From NCBI GenBank assembly GCA_965216885.1, contig OZ244208.1, positions 2,046,001 through 2,110,000 on the forward strand: a DNA stretch of 64,000 bases, read 5' to 3'. The notes below the pieces were generated by a model. The model did not search any database, was not told where the DNA came from, and worked only from the letters and a program-made list of their open reading frames with translations. The position numbers were made by a program, and so were the translations under genes. Of the stretch, positions 35,555 to 44,780 are shown piece after piece (positions within the stretch are counted from its first letter, which is position 1; every line of letters begins with the position of its first letter). The DNA comes from CAYNJG01 sp965216885. GTDB taxonomy: Bacteria > Planctomycetota > Planctomycetia > Pirellulales > Pirellulaceae.

Positions 35555-37750
35555 ATGCGCAGACGTATTGCAGAACAGGTACCGCGTTTACGTCGCCGCC
35601 GTGATCTGGTTTTAACGGAACAGCGTGCGGGAGTTAGCCGTCGTTGGGTGGTCAAGGATCCCGTTTCGGCGAAGTATTTTATGCTCAGCGGGTCCGAACG
35701 ATTCCTGTTGGATCAGTTCGATGGCCTTCGTTCTTACGGTCAGATTCAGGCTGCGTTTGAATCGCAATTCCGGCCATTGCGACTTCGCATCGAACAAATC
35801 GCCGAATACGCCGCGCGTTTGCACGACCAGGGGTTGTTGATTTCGGATCACCCGGGACAGGGAGTCGTGTTTCGCGATCGGGGCCAGCGCCAGGGCTGGG
35901 AAGAATTTCGGCAATCGTTTGCGAATCCGTTGGCGTTGCGGTTTCGTGGTGTCGACGCGACGAAATTCATCGACGCAGTGTATCCGGTCGGCCGCTTGTT
36001 GTTTCATCCGTTGGCGGCGTCGGTGTTCGCTTGCTTTGGGTTTGTTGCGGCCGTGTTGCTGTTTGGGCAATTCGACCTCGTGGCAGAACGGCTGCCGGAT
36101 CTCGCTGCGTTCCTCAGTGGTCGCAACCTTGTATTGTTGATGATCAGTTTGATGTTCGTGAAAGTACTCCATGAGCTGGGGCATGCGGTGGCCTGTCGAC
36201 GCCTCGGCGGTGAATGCAACGAGATCGGCGTGATGCTCCTGGCGTTCACGCCGTGCCTGTACTGCAACGTGTCCGACGCATGGACCTTTTCCAATCGTTG
36301 GCATCGTATCCTGGTATCCTTTGCCGGAATCTACGTGGAGCTCGCGTTGGCCGCCGTGGCGACCGTGTTATGGTTTTTCAGCGAGCCTGGCGTGATCAAT
36401 GCATTGCTCTTCAACACAATGACTGTGTGTACGGTTGGAACCGTCCTGTTGAACGGCAATCCGTTGCTGCGGTATGACGGATACTTCATTTTGGCGGACT
36501 ATCTGGAGATTCCCAACCTCGCCGAGCAATCGCGTGGTGCGGTGGTGGACCCGGTCACGCAGTGGTTCAAGAAGGAGCGTCGTCGACCAACGGAAGTGGA
36601 TGGGAACATCGGCTTGCTGTGGACGTATGGCGTGTTGTCGATGGCGTACCGTTGGTTCGTGGTCGCCGTCATCCTGTGGGGCATGCATCACTTGTTGAAG
36701 CCTCTGCATCTTGAGTGGATGGTCGTCGGGTTGGCGATGATGACGGTGGTCTCGATGGTTTGGCCATCGCTACGGAAGATCTGGAAAGTGTGGAATAGTC
36801 CCGTCGAACTGGGAGTGGATACGATGCGATTGCGACTATGTGCGGTGGCGGTTGCGGTGGTTATTGCCGTGTTGGTGTGGTTGCCGATTCCCGGTTCCAT
36901 TCGCGTTCCGCTACTCGCACAAAGCGATGCGTCACGTGATGTTTATTGCGGTGTGGACGGTTGGTTGGAATGGTCGAAGAGTTACGGCGAACGCGTTGAC
37001 AAAGGGGCTCCGGTAGCTCGCCTAAAGAACGCGAAGATGCAGCAGGAGCTGATCGAGCTGCGTGGTCAGGTGGCGTACCTGCGTCGAACTTTGGAGAGCA
37101 CGCGCAAGCAGGCCAATGTCGATCCGGCACGACTGTCGCAGCTTCCGACGATGGAGGCTGCGCTGCAGGGAGGCGAGGAGAGCTTGCGGGAGTTGGAAGC
37201 GAAACAGGTTGCTTTGACAATCGTCGCACCTGTGAGTGGCATCCTGAGTCCCGTCGCATTACCGGTTGCCGAAGATTCCAGGCCGCTGGATTCGTTTCCC
37301 GAGCGACCCGCACTGCATCCAAATAGCAAGAGCAGATATCTACTGCGTGGCGAAGTGATTGCCACCGTAGCAGCCGACGACAGAGCGGGGGCCCAAGCGT
37401 ATGTGTCTCAGGATGATATCGAGCTCGTTCGCGAGGGGGCCGATGTTCGCGTGCTGTTGTCCCAGTTTCCGTCGGATGTTTTCGACGCCGAGGTCACGGC
37501 GGTATCCGCTTCGACGGTGAAACACGTGCCGCTGGCGATTGTGTCCGGTGGAGAAATCCCAGTGGGCAACGTGCTGAAAGACGGCGCGGAACCGACGGTT
37601 CCGACGTACATTGTCAGCCTCAAGCTCTATGATGTTCCGCAGACTTTGCGGCACGGAACCGCGGGAGTCTGCCGAATTGAAACTCAGTCGCGAACCATTG
37701 CGTGGCGGCTGTCTCGTTTGATCAACCAGACATTTCGTTTTCGACTGTGA
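35555..37750 (+). CDS. PqqD-like / M50 (site-2 type) metalloprotease / HlyD fusion
   Basis: A 731-residue protein. Residues about 15-100 have the winged-helix pattern of PqqD-like domains (RWVVKDPVSAKYFMLSG, LLDQFDGLRSYGQI, ARLHDQGLL). A polytopic M50 peptidase follows: HELGHA with zinc ligands His206 and His210 and catalytic Glu207, and NPLLRYDGYFILAD with the third ligand Asp308. After more helices, the C-terminus (about 455-730) is a HlyD-like module with a lipoyl half DVYCGVDGWLEWSKSYGERV, a coiled coil, and VAPVSGILSPVALP. Related M50-HlyD proteins are annotated as putative peptide zinc metalloproteases of unknown role. Here the gene closes the giant-protein operon, five bases after the adaptor. 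It could process or energise export of the giant protein in place of an ABC transporter; this is inference. Confidence 0.88.
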   Translation: MRRRIAEQVPRLRRRRDLVLTEQRAGVSRRWVVKDPVSAKYFMLSGSERFLLDQFDGLRSYGQIQAAFESQFRPLRLRIEQIAEYAARLHDQGLLISDHPGQGVVFRDRGQRQGWEEFRQSFANPLALRFRGVDATKFIDAVYPVGRLLFHPLAASVFACFGFVAAVLLFGQFDLVAERLPDLAAFLSGRNLVLLMISLMFVKVLHELGHAVACRRLGGECNEIGVMLLAFTPCLYCNVSDAWTFSNRWHRILVSFAGIYVELALAAVATVLWFFSEPGVINALLFNTMTVCTVGTVLLNGNPLLRYDGYFILADYLEIPNLAEQSRGAVVDPVTQWFKKERRRPTEVDGNIGLLWTYGVLSMAYRWFVVAVILWGMHHLLKPLHLEWMVVGLAMMTVVSMVWPSLRKIWKVWNSPVELGVDTMRLRLCAVAVAVVIAVLVWLPIPGSIRVPLLAQSDASRDVYCGVDGWLEWSKSYGERVDKGAPVARLKNAKMQQELIELRGQVAYLRRTLESTRKQANVDPARLSQLPTMEAALQGGEESLRELEAKQVALTIVAPVSGILSPVALPVAEDSRPLDSFPERPALHPNSKSRYLLRGEVIATVAADDRAGAQAYVSQDDIELVREGADVRVLLSQFPSDVFDAEVTAVSASTVKHVPLAIVSGGEIPVGNVLKDGAEPTVPTYIVSLKLYDVPQTLRHGTAGVCRIETQSRTIAWRLSRLINQTFRFRL

Positions 37751-38045
37751 GGCGGGGTTCCAGCGGCGGCCCAATTGGTGGTGCCTTGGCCGATCGTCGG
37801 CTCGGTTCGAACTGCGTATTCGTTCGCACCGTAACTTCAGGCAAGGGACAATCGGCAGCGAGGTGAAAATCGTGAACGGCGTAGCCATTTCGCGAGTCTG
37901 ACGCTAGGCTTGTGGGGGCGTCGTCGGGCAGCCTGCGTTGCGGCGGAACCGCGACAACGGGTACATCAAATCGGCCCCGACGCTCCTTGTTTGCAACACA
38001 TATTGATCCGTGGCCCGCTCGAAGCGGTCTCCGATAGCAGCTCCA

Positions 38046-39287
38046 ATGACTGAACCTATTCGAAACATGTCTCACGCTCCACTTGGCACAAGCGAACGAC
38101 TCTCCGGCGTCAAATATGAAATCCGAGGTCCGTTGGCCCGGCGTGCTCACGAATTGGAACTTATCGGTTACGAGATCGTCTATTTGAACATCGGCAATCC
38201 CGGCCGATTTGGATTTCGCACGCCCGAATCGATGCGTCTGGCAGTGATTGAAAATCTTGCGGAGGCGGAACCGTACTGTCACCAGAAAGGTATCTTCCCG
38301 GCGCGTGAAGCGGTTGTCATGCAACAGCAGAACCGCGGCGTCAACGACGTCACCGCGGACGAAGTATTTCTGGGCAATGGTGTCAGCGAGCTGATTGACC
38401 TGACGTTGCGAGCATTGCTGAATGAGGATGACGAGGTGCTGGTGCCGTCGCCCGACTATCCACTTTGGACGGCTGCCGTGATTCTGAACGGTGGCAAAGC
38501 CGTCCACTATCCGTGTACCCGTGAGAACGGATACGTTCCGCGGGCCGAGGATATCGCGGAGCTGGTCAATGAAAAGACGCGGGCGGTTGTCGTCATCAAT
38601 CCGAACAATCCCACGGGAGCCGTTTATCCCAAAGAGACGCTGCAGGAGATCATCAAGATCGCGAACGACCATGATCTGTTGGTGATGAGTGACGAAATCT
38701 ACGACAGCGTCCTGTTCGATGCAGCCGTTCATACGCCCACGGCACCGATGATGAACGGCGGGCGATGTGCGACCTTCGGCGGACTTTCCAAGGTTTATCG
38801 CGCGTGTGGTTATCGCGTCGGTTGGGTTTCGTTTACCGGCGTGCGAGAGAACGAAACCGAGTACCTTCAGGCAATCGAATTGCTGGCGTCGCTGCGTTTG
38901 TGCAGCAACGTGCCCGGGCAATGGGCGGTGCAGACGGCATTGGGTGGCTATCAGAGCATCGCCGACCTGACCGGTGAAGGCGGGCGGTTGGCCGAGTCAC
39001 GGAGGGCTGTCATCGAGAGCGTCAACAAGAGCAAGTTCCTCAAGTTTGTCGAGCCCGCTGGCGCGCTATACGCATTCATTCAGGTCAGCCATCCTGAACT
39101 GAAAGACTTCGACGACTACGACTTTGCCATGGATTTGCTGGAGAAGAAACATGTGCTGCTCGCGCCGGGCAGCAGCTTCAACTATCCGCATAACGACAGT
39201 TTCCGGATTACGATTTTGCCCGAGGCCAGCGTGATCTGTGACGTCTTCAATCGCATGGAAGATCTGCTGAACAGCTACATCGCGTAG
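38046..39287 (+). CDS. PLP-dependent class I aminotransferase (alanine transaminase-like)
   Basis: A protein of about 413 residues with all marks of fold type I aminotransferases: NPNNPTGAVYPKETL, DEIYDSVLFD, and the PLP lysine Lys249 in GGLSKVYRACGYRVGW. The N-terminal SHAPLGTSERLSGVKYEIRG and GNPGRFGFRTPE resemble the AlaA/alanine-2-oxoglutarate group, which moves the amino group between alanine and 2-oxoglutarate. Substrate assignment is by resemblance only. Start sites at GTG 38010, ATG 38046 and ATG 38067 are all in frame; none has a clear ribosome site, and 38046 is a compromise. About 300 bases without a gene separate it from the export operon, so it probably has its own promoter. Confidence 0.85.
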   Translation: MTEPIRNMSHAPLGTSERLSGVKYEIRGPLARRAHELELIGYEIVYLNIGNPGRFGFRTPESMRLAVIENLAEAEPYCHQKGIFPAREAVVMQQQNRGVNDVTADEVFLGNGVSELIDLTLRALLNEDDEVLVPSPDYPLWTAAVILNGGKAVHYPCTRENGYVPRAEDIAELVNEKTRAVVVINPNNPTGAVYPKETLQEIIKIANDHDLLVMSDEIYDSVLFDAAVHTPTAPMMNGGRCATFGGLSKVYRACGYRVGWVSFTGVRENETEYLQAIELLASLRLCSNVPGQWAVQTALGGYQSIADLTGEGGRLAESRRAVIESVNKSKFLKFVEPAGALYAFIQVSHPELKDFDDYDFAMDLLEKKHVLLAPGSSFNYPHNDSFRITILPEASVICDVFNRMEDLLNSYIA

Positions 39288-39297
39288 CGTGCTCTAT

Positions 39298-39374
39298 TTG
39301 CGGCAAGGCCGTTATTTTGCGGTGAGGCTTATTGCGGTGAGGTTTTTTGCGGCGAGGCTATTTTGCGGCAAGGC
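39298..39374. repeat. Five degenerate TTGCGGYRAGGC repeats
   Basis: Copies begin at 39298, 39317, 39332, 39347 and 39363 (spacing 15-19 bases) between the stops of convergent genes. There is no coding frame. It might be a slippage product or a protein-binding array. Confidence 0.75.
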
Positions 39375-39376
39375 TG

Positions 39377-42349
39377 TTACTCGGATTGGTCGAACCCGAA
39401 GTTTCCGGATAGCAGCAGGAAGTCAACGAAGGCGACTTCTCCGTCGCCATCAAAGTCGCCCTCGCTCCATGATGGATCGGTCGCTTTGCCGTAGTTGCGA
39501 GACAGCGTGAGGAAGTCTTCAAATTCGACGCGGCCATTCAAATCGGCGTCGCCCTGCCGGGTTTGCAGTATTTCGGTCACCAGGAAGTTGGCGTCCGAGG
39601 TGTTCAGTTCGCCATCTTCATTCAGGTCGTACTTCGGTAGATCGTAGTTGGGATCGGTTGGATCAAGCACGATCGCGGCAAAAACGGCATCGATGTCCGT
39701 CGCGTCGACAAGCTGGTCATCGTTCACGTCGCCAGGAATGTTGGGTAGGAGTGATCCGGAACGCCAGATTTCGCGACCTCGAGTGCCGTCATCGGCGGTG
39801 AAGTAGAGGCGATCCGCGGCGTTCACCAGTTGGTTGGGATCCGAGGACGATGGCCCGCTGAAAACGTCAGCGAACAAGGTTGTTCCCGAGGAAGTGCCGT
39901 CGGTACGCCAGATTTCTCGCCCAGTGATGCCGTCGTTTGCGGCAAAGTAGAGATGATCGCCGACCGTAGCGAATGACATGGGGGCCGAAGACGGTTCGCC
40001 GGCCATGATGTCGGCGACTTGTTCGGTGCCGGTTACCGTACCGTCCGATCGCCAAAGTTCGAGGCCCTGGCCATTGTCCGCGGCAAAGTACAGCCAGTCA
40101 TTCCAGGCGTGGAACTCGGTCCCCAGTTGCGCGAATTCCTGAAGTTTCAACACTCCCGTTTCGTCATGCACCCAAAGCGCCGGTTCGGCGGCCGACGTGA
40201 AAAACAGACGTTGGTCGACGGCAGTCAGATTGGCGAGATGCCCGGAGCTCAAGTCGGCAACGCGGACTGTACCTTCGCTGGTGCCGTCCGATTTCCACAG
40301 CTCCCTTACGTGCAGGATCTCGTTGAAATTGACGACCTGCGATTCGATGCCGGCGGTAAAGTACAACTCGTCCCCGACGTTGACCAACTCGCTGAAGTTT
40401 GGTTGGAGGTCCAGCCGTGGCCGCAGAATTCCATCGCTGCCGAAGTTCGAAACCTGGTGGAAGGTTTGTTCGCCATCGATCGATTCGACCGAGCCAACCC
40501 ATAACTCCCTTGTCGATCCAATGATCAATGAAAAGTACAACTGGTCGCCGGCGGTCGTGAACTGCGACAAGAGCGAGCCCGTCTCCAGATTGATCTGGTC
40601 GACCGATTGGCCGTCATACTTCCCGTATTCATAGTAGATCGAACCATCGAAGACGGTCTGATAGAGCGGGCCATGATCGGGACCTTCTTCGGCGAAAAAC
40701 GAATAGTAGGATGGCTCGACGAGCTCTGTGCCGGCGGCCGTTCCGTCGGAGGTCCACATCTCGTATTCAAGTTGTTGGTTCGCGCTTGCCCAGAGATAGG
40801 TGAAGTGGTGCGTGAAAATCAGGTTGCCGTCGAATTCAAGGAAGTTGATGAGCCCCAGGGAATCACTGCCGGGGTATTCCAGGTCGTCGAAAAGTTTTTG
40901 TGGCTCCGGCAACGCGGCCAGTAGCTGGGCGTCGAGTTCCTCTGCCGCCCACAGCTGCGCGGCGTCGGTCACTCCGTCGTCAGCGCTAAAGAAGACCGAG
41001 TCGTCAATCGGCGTCATTTCGAGGGGATTCGAGCCATAGCCCTTCGCAAGGTCGTAGACGGGCTGCGTTGTGGCAGGGCTGCCGTTTGATCGCCACAATT
41101 CTATGCCCGTGATGCCGTCCTCCGCGGGGAAGAAAAGATCGTCCTGGAAAATGAGCGGTGGCGTGGTCGTGATGCCTGATGTGGGTCCGGGGGCGATGTC
41201 GGAAACGATTACCGTTCCCGTTGAGGTTCCGTCCGACTTCCAGATTTCCCGTCCGTTCTCGGGAGTGGCGCCGGAGAAGTAGAAGCCGTCTGATGCAATC
41301 GTGACGTTTCGGATGACGTTGATGTTGGGCGTGATCGCCTCCTGCTCACCCAGCAATCGGATGCGCTGCTGGTCGTAGATGAAGAGTTGGCCGTTGAATG
41401 TGATTAACTGGTCTGCACCGTTGTCGACTTTGACGGTTCCCGACTCGGTGCCGTCGGTTCTCCAAACGTCGCTTCCGGCCGTGAAATAGACATCGCCACC
41501 GGCAAGCGTGAAATCAGACGGTCTTGAACTCCTGGGGCCGGATGGTCCGGCAATGTTGTCTCCGGGCGCGACATCCTTGAGCTCCATGGTTCCCTCCGCG
41601 CTGCCGTCGGAGATCCACGGTTCGACTCCGTTGCCCCGTCGACTGGTGCCGCCGGCAAAGTACAGCGTGCCATCCATGTTGGCGAGACTACTCGCCTGGA
41701 CGTCTTTCACCATTTGTGTGCCAAACTGCGTGCCATCGCTCTTCCAAAGCGTGCTTGCGGTGAAGAAAAGTGTATCGCCCACGACGGTCAGTTCTTGCGG
41801 ATTGAAGCCTTGCGTCGTGGCCAGGAAGCCCGTTCCTTCCGGCGTCCCGTCCGAGCTATACAGGTTGCTGCCGACGCTCAGGAACAGAGTACCTGCGACT
41901 TCGACCATTTCCCGAGGAGCATGAGGTAGCAAACGAAGCATGCTCGTTCCCTCCGCCGTGCCGTCCGACTTCCAGAGTTCAATATCGCCATTGGTTGGCT
42001 CCACGACGAAAATGGCGAGCTCACCAAGTGCGGCCAGTGACGTGACGTGGCCTTCCTGCCCGGCGGTGACGTCTTCCACCATGTACGTTCCCGCTGCCGT
42101 GCCGTCCGACTTCCAGAGTTCGCGGCCGTGCGTTCCGTCGTCTGCGGAGAAGTAAAGATCGTCACCGACGACGGTCAGTTGTTGTGGGTCGAGCCCGTCG
42201 GTTTCGCGGTTGATGTCGGCGACTTCCAGCAGCTCGGTCACCGGCTCGAATGCGACGGTTGAGGCGGCGAGTACGCGGCGAACTTCAAGTTGTTCGACGA
42301 CCGGTCGTCGGCGTGGAGTCAGTTTCTTTCTGGGCATGAAGTTGCTCAT
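39377..42349 (-). CDS. LEPR-XLL protein with ELWKSDGT repeats and dockerin-type C-terminus
   Basis: A 990-residue exported protein. It starts MSNFMPRKKLTPRRRP followed by VEQLEVRRVLAAS, a LEPR-XLL-type signal like that of the giant protein at 23.3 kb. The body is a series of beta-propeller-like repeats with the core ELWKSDGTxxGT and LYFxAxDGxxG, about fifteen or more copies. The C-terminal 120 residues carry dockerin-like Ca2+ loops: DVNDDQLVDATDIDAV, DLNEDGELNTSDANF, DADLNGRVEFEDFL and DFDGDGEVAFVDFL. Dockerins bind cohesins in cellulosomes, but in planctomycetes they mostly occur on surface proteins without cohesin partners. The ATG at 42349 is chosen because the frame further upstream runs through the glmS terminator. 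It is not next to an exporter gene. Confidence 0.88.
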   Translation of the reverse strand: MSNFMPRKKLTPRRRPVVEQLEVRRVLAASTVAFEPVTELLEVADINRETDGLDPQQLTVVGDDLYFSADDGTHGRELWKSDGTAAGTYMVEDVTAGQEGHVTSLAALGELAIFVVEPTNGDIELWKSDGTAEGTSMLRLLPHAPREMVEVAGTLFLSVGSNLYSSDGTPEGTGFLATTQGFNPQELTVVGDTLFFTASTLWKSDGTQFGTQMVKDVQASSLANMDGTLYFAGGTSRRGNGVEPWISDGSAEGTMELKDVAPGDNIAGPSGPRSSRPSDFTLAGGDVYFTAGSDVWRTDGTESGTVKVDNGADQLITFNGQLFIYDQQRIRLLGEQEAITPNINVIRNVTIASDGFYFSGATPENGREIWKSDGTSTGTVIVSDIAPGPTSGITTTPPLIFQDDLFFPAEDGITGIELWRSNGSPATTQPVYDLAKGYGSNPLEMTPIDDSVFFSADDGVTDAAQLWAAEELDAQLLAALPEPQKLFDDLEYPGSDSLGLINFLEFDGNLIFTHHFTYLWASANQQLEYEMWTSDGTAAGTELVEPSYYSFFAEEGPDHGPLYQTVFDGSIYYEYGKYDGQSVDQINLETGSLLSQFTTAGDQLYFSLIIGSTRELWVGSVESIDGEQTFHQVSNFGSDGILRPRLDLQPNFSELVNVGDELYFTAGIESQVVNFNEILHVRELWKSDGTSEGTVRVADLSSGHLANLTAVDQRLFFTSAAEPALWVHDETGVLKLQEFAQLGTEFHAWNDWLYFAADNGQGLELWRSDGTVTGTEQVADIMAGEPSSAPMSFATVGDHLYFAANDGITGREIWRTDGTSSGTTLFADVFSGPSSSDPNQLVNAADRLYFTADDGTRGREIWRSGSLLPNIPGDVNDDQLVDATDIDAVFAAIVLDPTDPNYDLPKYDLNEDGELNTSDANFLVTEILQTRQGDADLNGRVEFEDFLTLSRNYGKATDPSWSEGDFDGDGEVAFVDFLLLSGNFGFDQSE

Positions 42350-42654
42350 GATTGATCCCGTGTATCGTTGGAATCGCGATGGTCTTAATGCGATGGTAAC
42401 GCAAACCAGGGTGGCAAATGGTATACCACCGGCTTCACGACAACGTTCGCGGGATTTTGGCTCGGGAATACACGGGGACGTGCGACTTCCTTGACGGCAA
42501 CCGAGCGATCTCGCACGGTCGATGCACACTGCGACGGTATATGCGCACATCCAGCTATTGGCATCGCGACGGGCAAACGAGGTGCGCGGGGCGCATGAAA
42601 AAACGCCGGACAGTGCCGGCGTTTTCCTGTGAATCAAATGTCAATGCGATTGGA
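42350..42654. other. Intergenic region between glmS and the dockerin protein gene
   Basis: This is the glmS 3' side and the promoter region of the LEPR-XLL/dockerin gene, both on the minus strand. It contains the glmS terminator at 42600-42625. I see no other gene. Confidence 0.6.
42600..42625 (-). terminator. Intrinsic terminator of glmS
   Basis: AAAACGCCGG (42600-42609) and CCGGCGTTTT (42616-42625) are perfect inverse repeats around a 6-base loop, with six T on the minus strand after the stem. It lies 30 bases past the glmS stop. Confidence 0.9.
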
Positions 42655-44514
42655 TCATTCGACCGTAACGCTCTTCGCGAGGTTACGCGGCTTGTCGACA
42701 TCACAGCCCCGCATCAGGGCAATGTGGTACGACAGGAGTTGCAGCGGAATGATCGAGACGATTGGTTGCACGAAGCTCTCCACGTGAGGAACTTCGATGA
42801 CGTCGTCGGCCAGATCTCGCACCTGCGTGTCGCCTTCGCCCACAATGGCAATGATCGGTCCGCCGCGTGCTTTGATCTCTTCCAGGTTGGCAAGCACTTT
42901 TTCGTAGACAAAACCCTGCTGCATGATGAACACGCTGGGCGTATTTTCGTCGACGAGTGCGATGGGGCCGTGCTTCATCTCTGCGGCGGGATAGCCTTCC
43001 GCGTGGATGTAGCTGATTTCCTTGAGTTTCAGGGCACCTTCCAGAGCGGTCGGGAAGTTGTAGTGCCGGCCGAGATACAGGAAGTTATTCGCCTGATGAT
43101 ATTTCTCGGCGATCTTCTTGATCGCATCATTCGCTTCGAGCGCTTTCTCGACGTTGTCCGGCAGCTCCTGGAGAGATCGAATCATACGACGGCCGGCATC
43201 GTAGCTGAGATGACGTAGTCGGCCGAAGTAGAGCGCCAACATCGTCAAGACACAAAGCTGAGATGTGTAGGCCTTGGTCGACGCCACGCCAACCTCGGGG
43301 CCCGCGTGGAGGTAGATTCCGCCATCGGCTTCCTGAGCGATGGAGCTGCCGACGACGTTACAGATGGCGAGTGTCGGGTGTCCTTTACGCTTCATCTCGC
43401 GTTGGGCGGCAAGCGTATCGGCCGTCTCACCACTTTGCGTGATGGAGAAGAGAATGGTGTCGTGGTGGACCGGAGGATTTCGATAGCGAAGTTCGCTGGC
43501 GTACTCGACTTCAACCGGTAGGCGGGCGAGTTCCTCCATGAGGTATTCGCCAACCAGTGCGGCGTGCCAACTGGTGCCGCACGCGGTCAGCAGGACGCGT
43601 TCGCAGCGACGCAGTTGTTGAGGCGAAAGGTTCAGTCCGCCAAAGACCGCCGTGGCGTCATCTTCGTTCAGGCGACCTCGCATGGTGTCACGCAACGAAT
43701 CGGGCTGTTGGAAAATCTCCTTCAGCATGTAGTGTTCGTAGCCGTCCAGGTCCGCCGAGCCGTTTTGAATCGGCATTTCTTCGACGCTGGGTTTGACATG
43801 ACCGTGGTCGCGATGCGTAACTCGAAGCTCGTCCTTGGTGACGACGGCAATCTGGTGATCCGCGAGGTAGACGATCTTGTCGGTGTGTCCGACCAACGGA
43901 GACGCGTCGCTGGCGATGAAGTGTTCGTTCTTGCCGACGCCGACGACGAGCGGGCTACCCAGTCGAGCGGCGACGAGGACGTCCGGGAAATCGCGGAAGA
44001 GCACGACCAGTCCGTACGTGCCGCGGAGTTGGGCCAGCGTGCGTCGGACGGCTTCGACGAGCGGTTCGTACTGATCGGTGACTTCCGAGACCTTGACGTT
44101 TTCCATTTCGGCAGCGATCAGATGGGCGATGACTTCGCTATCGGTCGCCGATTCAAAGGATTGCCCTTTGGCGATGAGCTGATCCTTGAGTCCCTGGTAG
44201 TTCTCGATGACGCCGTTGTGCACGATCGCGACAATCTTGCTGCCACCGACATGCGGGTGAGCGTTCTCGTCGGTTGCTGGTCCGTGGGTCGCCCAACGGG
44301 TATGGCCGATACCGGCGAGGCCCGTGATGGGGGATTCGTCCAGGCGATCGGCAAGATTCTGGATTCGGCCGCCGGCCTTGCGAAGGTCCAGAGCCTTGTC
44401 ATTCAGGACGGCAATGCCGGCACTGTCGTAGCCGCGATATTCAAGTCGACGGAGTCCTTCCAACAAGAACTCGGTCGCGTCACGATCGCCGATGTAACCA
44501 ACAATTCCACACAT
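42655..44514 (-). CDS. glmS: Glutamine-fructose-6-phosphate aminotransferase (isomerizing)
   Basis: GlmS makes glucosamine-6-phosphate from fructose-6-phosphate and glutamine, the first step to UDP-GlcNAc for LPS and other envelope sugars. The product has 619 residues, the normal length. The N-terminal nucleophile Cys follows the initiator Met (MCGIVGYIGDRDATEF). The glutaminase domain shows GHTRWATHGPATDENAHPH. Two SIS domains follow (LLTACGTSWHAALVGEYL and SITQSGETADTLAAQR; then LYLGRHYNFPTALEGALKLK). The C-terminus reads RGCDVDKPRNLAKSVTVE, as in the family. GGAAGG six bases upstream of the ATG is a clear ribosome site. I see no sign of a glmS ribozyme in the 5' region. A terminator follows, so it is probably monocistronic. 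Confidence 0.97.
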   Translation of the reverse strand: MCGIVGYIGDRDATEFLLEGLRRLEYRGYDSAGIAVLNDKALDLRKAGGRIQNLADRLDESPITGLAGIGHTRWATHGPATDENAHPHVGGSKIVAIVHNGVIENYQGLKDQLIAKGQSFESATDSEVIAHLIAAEMENVKVSEVTDQYEPLVEAVRRTLAQLRGTYGLVVLFRDFPDVLVAARLGSPLVVGVGKNEHFIASDASPLVGHTDKIVYLADHQIAVVTKDELRVTHRDHGHVKPSVEEMPIQNGSADLDGYEHYMLKEIFQQPDSLRDTMRGRLNEDDATAVFGGLNLSPQQLRRCERVLLTACGTSWHAALVGEYLMEELARLPVEVEYASELRYRNPPVHHDTILFSITQSGETADTLAAQREMKRKGHPTLAICNVVGSSIAQEADGGIYLHAGPEVGVASTKAYTSQLCVLTMLALYFGRLRHLSYDAGRRMIRSLQELPDNVEKALEANDAIKKIAEKYHQANNFLYLGRHYNFPTALEGALKLKEISYIHAEGYPAAEMKHGPIALVDENTPSVFIMQQGFVYEKVLANLEEIKARGGPIIAIVGEGDTQVRDLADDVIEVPHVESFVQPIVSIIPLQLLSYHIALMRGCDVDKPRNLAKSVTVE

Positions 44515-44780
44515 GTTTGACCTTCCTCACGCACCTGGGGCGGCTGACGATTGCACTGCTGTCATCTCGAAGTCGATACCATTCCCTGGTTCGCTGTCTG
44601 AACGAGCCGGAGACGGTTAATGATTCAATCACTGCTAGCAGTTTTTGATCGGTAGCCCGGATCTCGTTCTACCGTCATTTTATGCTTCGCTTCAAAACGC
44701 ACAATCGTTTAAACTTCGTCCCAAAATGCTCCGTACTGGCTAGTTTCTGTTTTCTACCACCCGGCGAAAGGATGTGCCCG

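Noticed and set aside
37722..38921. 399-codon minus-strand frame
   Set aside because: Antisense to the aminotransferase with its NPNNPTG and PLP-lysine motifs.
42350..42637. N-terminal extension of the dockerin protein
   Set aside because: The extra 96 codons run across the glmS terminator and precede the LEPR-XLL signal, so the ATG at 42349 is the better start.
44515..44780. Possible glmS ribozyme or riboswitch in the glmS-kdsB interval
   Set aside because: I could find none of the expected pseudoknot-like core, and the class is known mainly from Firmicutes.
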